Positions 60,259 to 64,000 of a stretch of DNA of 64,000 nucleotides are shown one piece after another. The stretch covers positions 1,984,001 to 2,048,000 of the forward strand of contig NZ_CP019285.1 of assembly GCF_000226975.2 (NCBI RefSeq). The letters are read 5' to 3'. Source of the stretch: Halobiforma lacisalsi AJ5 (GTDB lineage: Archaea > Halobacteriota > Halobacteria > Halobacteriales > Natrialbaceae). Within the stretch, counting starts at the first letter, position 1; every line of letters starts with the position of its first letter. The position numbers were made by a program, and so were the translations under genes. The notes below the pieces were generated by a model. It saw only the letters and a list, made by a program, of their open reading frames with translations, was not told the DNA's origin and ran no database searches.

Positions 60259-61320
60259 ATGCGCGCTGCAGTCCTCGAGGCCTACGGCGAACCGCTGTCG
60301 ATCGAGTCGGTCGACGACCCCGCCCTCGACCCACAGGGGGTCGTCGTCGAGGTCGAGGCCTGCGGGATCTGCCGGAGCGACTGGCACGCCTGGCAGGGCC
60401 ACGGCGAGTGGGCCGACGACCGCGTGCCGATCGGGCAGATCCTCGGTCACGAACCCGCTGGTCGCGTCGTCCGTACGGGCGACCGCGTCGACTCGCTCGA
60501 GGCCGGCGACCGGGTGGCAGTCCCGTTCAACCTCGGCGAGGGCTCCTGTCGGTACTGTCGCAACGGCCACGGGAACGTCTGTACGGACGGGTACGCGCTG
60601 GGCTTCGAGCCCGAGGTCCCGGGCGCGTTCGCCGAGCGGGTCCACGTCCCCCACGCCGACTACAACCTCACGACGCTCCCGGACGGCGTCTCCGCGACGG
60701 AGGCGGCCGCGCTCGGCTGCCGGTACGTGACGGCCTTCCACGGGCTGGCCCACCGGGCCGATGTCGGGGCCGGCGACTGGGTCGCGGTCCACGGCTGTGG
60801 CGGCCTCGGGCTCGCCGCGGTACAGATCGCCGCCGCGCTCGGGGGGCGCGTCGTCGCCGTCGACGTGCGGGACGAACCGCTCTCGATGGCGGCCGACCTG
60901 GGCGCTGAGAAGACGGTTCGCGCGGACCGGACCGACGACGTTCCCGCGGTCATCGAGGGCGCGACCGACGGCGGCGCTCACGTCTCCGTCGACGCGCTCG
61001 GACGGGCCGAAACCTGTCGCAACAGCCTCGGCTGTCTCCGCCCGCGCGGGACCCACGTCCAGGTCGGGCTGACGACCGACGCCGAGCGCGGCGAGGTGTC
61101 GCTGCCGATCGACGAACTCACCCGCTGGGACGTCTCCTTCGTCGGCTCGCGGGGGATGCCGCCCTCGAGGTACGACGAACTGCTCGGGTTGATCGACGCG
61201 GGCCGACTCGAGCCCGCCCGGCTGGTCACTCGGGAGGTCGCCCTCGCGGACGTGTCGGATCGCCTCGCCGCGATGACCAGCTACGATACCCGCGGGATCG
61301 AAGTCGTCACCGAGTTGTGA
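60259..61320 (+). CDS. Zinc-dependent alcohol dehydrogenase
   Basis: 353 residues, MDR superfamily. The catalytic zinc site has EACGICRSDWHAW and LGHEPAGRV; the structural lobe is EGSCRYCRNGHGNVC, where the first of the usual four Cys is Glu, so the structural zinc site may be three Cys plus Glu. The NAD(P) loop is VHGCGGLGLAAVQIA with Asp after the strand (VVAVDVRD), favouring NAD. Substrate unknown. CTTAACTC about 27 nt upstream gives a leaderless start. Confidence 0.9.
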   Translation: MRAAVLEAYGEPLSIESVDDPALDPQGVVVEVEACGICRSDWHAWQGHGEWADDRVPIGQILGHEPAGRVVRTGDRVDSLEAGDRVAVPFNLGEGSCRYCRNGHGNVCTDGYALGFEPEVPGAFAERVHVPHADYNLTTLPDGVSATEAAALGCRYVTAFHGLAHRADVGAGDWVAVHGCGGLGLAAVQIAAALGGRVVAVDVRDEPLSMAADLGAEKTVRADRTDDVPAVIEGATDGGAHVSVDALGRAETCRNSLGCLRPRGTHVQVGLTTDAERGEVSLPIDELTRWDVSFVGSRGMPPSRYDELLGLIDAGRLEPARLVTREVALADVSDRLAAMTSYDTRGIEVVTEL

Positions 61321-61384
61321 CCCCGAACCGGCACAGGGGCTGAAATCTTCAACGTTTTACCGTTCGGGCCGAAACGCCGGGGTA

Positions 61385-62218
61385 ATGCGCGACGAGGCGA
61401 CAGCGTTCGTCCCCGGCCACATTACGGGGTTTTTCAGCGCCCATCCCCACGACGATCCGACGAAGGCGGGCTCCCGCGGTGCCGGACTCACCCTGACGGA
61501 CGGCGTCGAGGTGACGGTCGAGCCCACGACCGCGAGCGAGCCGACCGTCGTCCTGGACGGCGACGAGATCGAGGTCGAGCCGGTTCGGACGGTCCTCGAG
61601 ACGCTCGACGCGCCGGCCCGCGTCGAGGCTGAATCCGATCTGCCGCTGGGGGCCGGCTTCGGCATCTCGGGAGCGATGGCGCTCGGGACGGCGCTGGCCG
61701 CGAACCGCGTGTTCGAGCGGACGCTCTCGACGAACGAACTGGTGACGATCGCTCACGGTGCCGAGGTGAAAGCCGGGACCGGACTCGGCGACGTCGTCGC
61801 CCAGGCCCACGGCGGGATCCCGGTCCGCCTCGAGCCCGGCGGTCCCCAGGACAATAAACTCGACTCGATCCCCGCTCGAGCGCGCGTCGAGTACCTCTCG
61901 TTCGGCGAACTCTCGACGGCCGACGTGCTCTCGGGCGACACCGACCGGCTGACCGAGGCAGGCCGGAACGCGCTCTCCCGGGTCGTCGAGGAGCCGACCC
62001 TGCTCTCGTTCATGTACGCGTCGCGGCTGTTCGCTCGGGAGGCCGGCCTCCTTACTGACCGCGTCGCGGAGACGATCGCCGAGGTCGCCGCGGCGGACGG
62101 CCAGGCGTCGATGGCCATGCTCGGCGAGACCGTCTTCGCGCTCGGGACCGGCCTCTCGGACGCAGGGTACGAGCCTTCGGTCTGTGCGACCCACCCTGCA
62201 GGCGCGGTACTCAAGTAG
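61385..62218 (+). CDS. Pantoate kinase (PoK)
   Basis: 277 residues, GHMP kinase type, beginning ATAFVPGHITGFFSAHPHDDP, with DLPLGAGFGISGAMALGTALA (ATP loop) and KAGTGLGDVVAQAHGGIPVRL. It phosphorylates pantoate in the archaeal route to CoA, with phosphopantothenate synthetase. CGTTTTACC about 27 nt before the ATG gives a leaderless start. The ADH gene ends 65 bp upstream. Confidence 0.9.
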   Translation: MRDEATAFVPGHITGFFSAHPHDDPTKAGSRGAGLTLTDGVEVTVEPTTASEPTVVLDGDEIEVEPVRTVLETLDAPARVEAESDLPLGAGFGISGAMALGTALAANRVFERTLSTNELVTIAHGAEVKAGTGLGDVVAQAHGGIPVRLEPGGPQDNKLDSIPARARVEYLSFGELSTADVLSGDTDRLTEAGRNALSRVVEEPTLLSFMYASRLFAREAGLLTDRVAETIAEVAAADGQASMAMLGETVFALGTGLSDAGYEPSVCATHPAGAVLK

Positions 62219-62221
62219 TCC

Positions 62222-62534
62222 TCACCTACCAGCCGTCTTACACTGTCTCGAGCGGCCGCCGGAATCGCCGTACGGTTCGGCGGTACCCGGGTTGATTTTT
62301 CGCTGGGAAGGTCGAATTTCAGCTTTCGACCGGTCGGGTATTACGCTCGCCGACCCGTAATCGGCCGCGTGGATACCCGATCCGTCCGGTCTGGAGGTTC
62401 CGTCGGGACGGCGGTCGAACGCTACCGTCTGCGGGGATCCCGAGGGCAAATGCGTCTCCGAAGACATATAATTCATCGTATCTATGGCCGAAGCTTTATT
62501 ATATTACGTCAGAGTTATGCGCCCGAGATTACGA
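62222..62534 (+). promoter_or_regulatory. Intergenic stretch with the promoter of the gene at 62535
   Basis: 313 bp without a gene. A strong AT-rich patch holds TTTATTATATTA (62495-62506), centred about 34 nt before the ATG at 62535 and too close to the in-frame ATG at 62517, which supports the later start. Confidence 0.5.
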
Positions 62535-64000
62535 ATGTCAGTCGCAGGCGAAATTCATCAGAGCCTATACAGGCTTTACGAACACTACGTTGGGGAACCG
62601 GACTCGGGGAAGGACGTATACGGCTACTGGCTGTTCATTCTCGGTTACATCATCGGGGCCGCGGGTATCGTCGGCTTCATCGTCGGCTACGGTGGCAACA
62701 TCGCCGAGGAGATGATGATCCGTATCTCGGGGGTCGCGGCATCGGCCGGACTCGCGTTCTGTCTGTTCGGGATCGGGTTGATGCTCCCGGTACGACGACG
62801 GGGGATTCAGGCGAGCGTCGTCGGGTTGCTCGTTTCGCTGGTCGGCGTCGCGGCGTTCGGGGTCGTCTACCCCGACGACTGGCGGCATCTCGGGCGGGGG
62901 CTCGACGTCGAAGTGATCTCGATATACGCGGCCGGTATCGCCATCATCACAGGTGTCGCAGCCCTCGTTCCGGTGTTTACGGGGCAGAAAGGGATGTTCG
63001 TCGAAGAAGAGGGGACGACGGAAGATCCACCGATTCTCACCGGCAATGCGCTCGAGGACGCGCAGTTCGCCGTCTTCAGGAACGAGAACGGCGACTGGAA
63101 GTGGAACGTGCTCCACCGGGAGGCACTCGCCACGAGCGACAAGAGCGCCGTCACGCGCCCGGAGGCCCGCGAGGGAATCGAGCGGGTCAAGTCCCAGATC
63201 AGCTCTGCGGGGCTGATGGAGCTGACGACTTCGGCGTTCCGGCTCTACGAGGACCGCGACGGCACCTGGCAATGGACGCTCGCACGTGACGACGGGAGCG
63301 TCGTCGCCGACTGCGGGCTCGAGTTCGACCAGCGGGACGGCGCGGAGGAGTCGGTGAGCTTCCTGAAGGATCGCGGCCCGGAGGCCGACGTCATCGAGAT
63401 CGAGGGGGCGGCGTTTACCTACTCGGAGGACCGCGGCCAGTGGTACTGGCAACTGGTCGACGACGACCACACGCCGCTTGCGGGACACGACGATGGCTAC
63501 AGGGACAAGGACGAGGCCGAGAGCGCGGCCCGGACCTTCGCCGAGCGGTTCGAGGACGCCCGGCTGCTCGACGTCGGGCATCTCGGGGTCGAACTCTACG
63601 AGGTGGACGGGGACTGGACCTGGCGGTTCGTCGACGACGCGGACGACGTCGTCGCCGACGCCGTCGCCGCCTACGACACGCGCCGCGACGCCGAGGAGGC
63701 CGCCGAGGCGCTGCTGCCGGCCCTCGAGTCGGCGTCGGTCACGGTCGCCGGCGAGCCGACCTACGAACTGTACGAATCCGGCGAGGAGTGGCACTGGCGG
63801 CTCGTCGACGAGGGCGAGGACATCGTCGCTCGCAGTCCCGAGGGCGAGGCGGAGCACGGCCGGAGCGAGTGGCAGACCGAGCAGTTCGGCGAGAACGCTA
63901 CCGAAGCCGACGTCGTCGAGATCGAGGACGCGGAGTACGAGGTCTATCCGTCCGCTGACGCTACCGCCAGCGACGACACCGACGGAGACGCCGATGGCGA
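62535..64000 (+). CDS. Membrane protein with at least five tandem YegP-like (DUF1508-type) repeats (3' end outside window)
   Basis: A stop-free frame to the window edge (over 485 residues). The N-terminus (1-150) has four or five helices, beginning YGYWLFILGYIIGAAGIVGFI. From about residue 165 come repeats of about 75 residues with the shared core (F/Y)-x-x-Y/F-E/R-x-x-x-G-x-W-x-W-x-L-V: FAVFRNENGDWKW, FRLYEDRDGTWQW, FTYSEDRGQWYW, VELYEVDGDWTW, YELYESGEEWHW and the start of a sixth. This resembles the HVO_2922/YegP-like fold in haloarchaeal DUF7139-type membrane proteins. Function unknown; the repeats probably face the cytoplasm as interaction modules. Confidence 0.82.
   Translation, partial: MSVAGEIHQSLYRLYEHYVGEPDSGKDVYGYWLFILGYIIGAAGIVGFIVGYGGNIAEEMMIRISGVAASAGLAFCLFGIGLMLPVRRRGIQASVVGLLVSLVGVAAFGVVYPDDWRHLGRGLDVEVISIYAAGIAIITGVAALVPVFTGQKGMFVEEEGTTEDPPILTGNALEDAQFAVFRNENGDWKWNVLHREALATSDKSAVTRPEAREGIERVKSQISSAGLMELTTSAFRLYEDRDGTWQWTLARDDGSVVADCGLEFDQRDGAEESVSFLKDRGPEADVIEIEGAAFTYSEDRGQWYWQLVDDDHTPLAGHDDGYRDKDEAESAARTFAERFEDARLLDVGHLGVELYEVDGDWTWRFVDDADDVVADAVAAYDTRRDAEEAAEALLPALESASVTVAGEPTYELYESGEEWHWRLVDEGEDIVARSPEGEAEHGRSEWQTEQFGENATEADVVEIEDAEYEVYPSADATASDDTDGDADG

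Overview
The window is chromosomal DNA from an extremely halophilic archaeon, probably a member of the Natrialbales; the order is inferred from style rather than proven. The evidence is: high GC with CTCGAG-type words everywhere; strongly acidic proteins; leaderless genes with a T/A-rich box about 27 nt before the start; archaeal or haloarchaeal markers (geranylgeranylglyceryl phosphate synthase, pantoate kinase, Pelota, RqcH, Lsm + L37e, HalOD1 and HTH-10 regulators); and a Tat-type lipoprotein signal. Most genes are ordinary core or accessory chromosome genes. I see no CRISPR array, rRNA, tRNA or intact insertion sequence.

Layout. 1-3068 (-): a large secreted protein cut by the window edge, built from about 23-residue Gln/Ala/Gly repeats followed by beta-type domains. 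3.5-5.6 kb (+): a complete BioY-BioM-BioN biotin transporter. 5.6-8.0 kb (-): YqeC, a HalOD1 protein, a gene-free stretch holding two structured DNA elements, and an unknown protein. 8.3-10.4 kb: RqcH. 10.6-16 kb: UspA and a thiamine-type ABC transporter (solute-binding lipoprotein, fused permease, ATPase, all -), interrupted by an oppositely oriented thiamine-binding MTH1187-family gene. 16-18.8 kb: an asparagine-synthetase-like protein and a membrane protein. 19-24.6 kb: Pelota, a small membrane protein, then an MMPL/RND exporter with its TrmB-type regulator. 24.9-31.6 kb: two large multi-PAS sensor kinases around an MBL hydrolase and TrmO. 31.8-40.6 kb: Lhr helicase, a winged-helix regulator, an APH-type phosphotransferase, HAD, SDR, an AIR-synthase-like protein and small membrane proteins. 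40.9-45.5 kb: a sodium/solute symporter with a 46-residue partner, and a Dna2-like nuclease-helicase. 45.7-50.4 kb: small membrane proteins, a DUF2342-type metalloprotease, Lsm and L37e. 50.5-57.7 kb: threonine synthase, GGGP synthase, HTH-10 and HalOD1 regulators, Sir2, cytochrome P450 and a cupin. 57.8-60.1 kb: aspartyl-tRNA synthetase followed by an exact-period 154-bp tandem repeat, and a zinc-finger protein with a Glu-His tail. 60.2-64 kb: zinc alcohol dehydrogenase, pantoate kinase and a multi-repeat membrane protein cut by the window edge.

How the genes relate: cofactor supply recurs (biotin import, thiamine import and binding, pantoate kinase for CoA). RqcH and Pelota both serve rescue of stalled ribosomes. 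Environmental control is dense (two sensor kinases, TrmB, two HTH-10, two HalOD1, a winged-helix protein). The most unusual signals are not single genes. They are (a) the tandem duplication of the 3' end of aspS, with a hairpin that changes by compensatory substitution between copies; (b) many in-frame 6-bp microsatellites coding dipeptide runs (EP, GT, GP, RE, EH) in unrelated proteins; (c) a nested palindromic mobile-like element at 7069-7151 beside a G-quadruplex-prone hairpin element.
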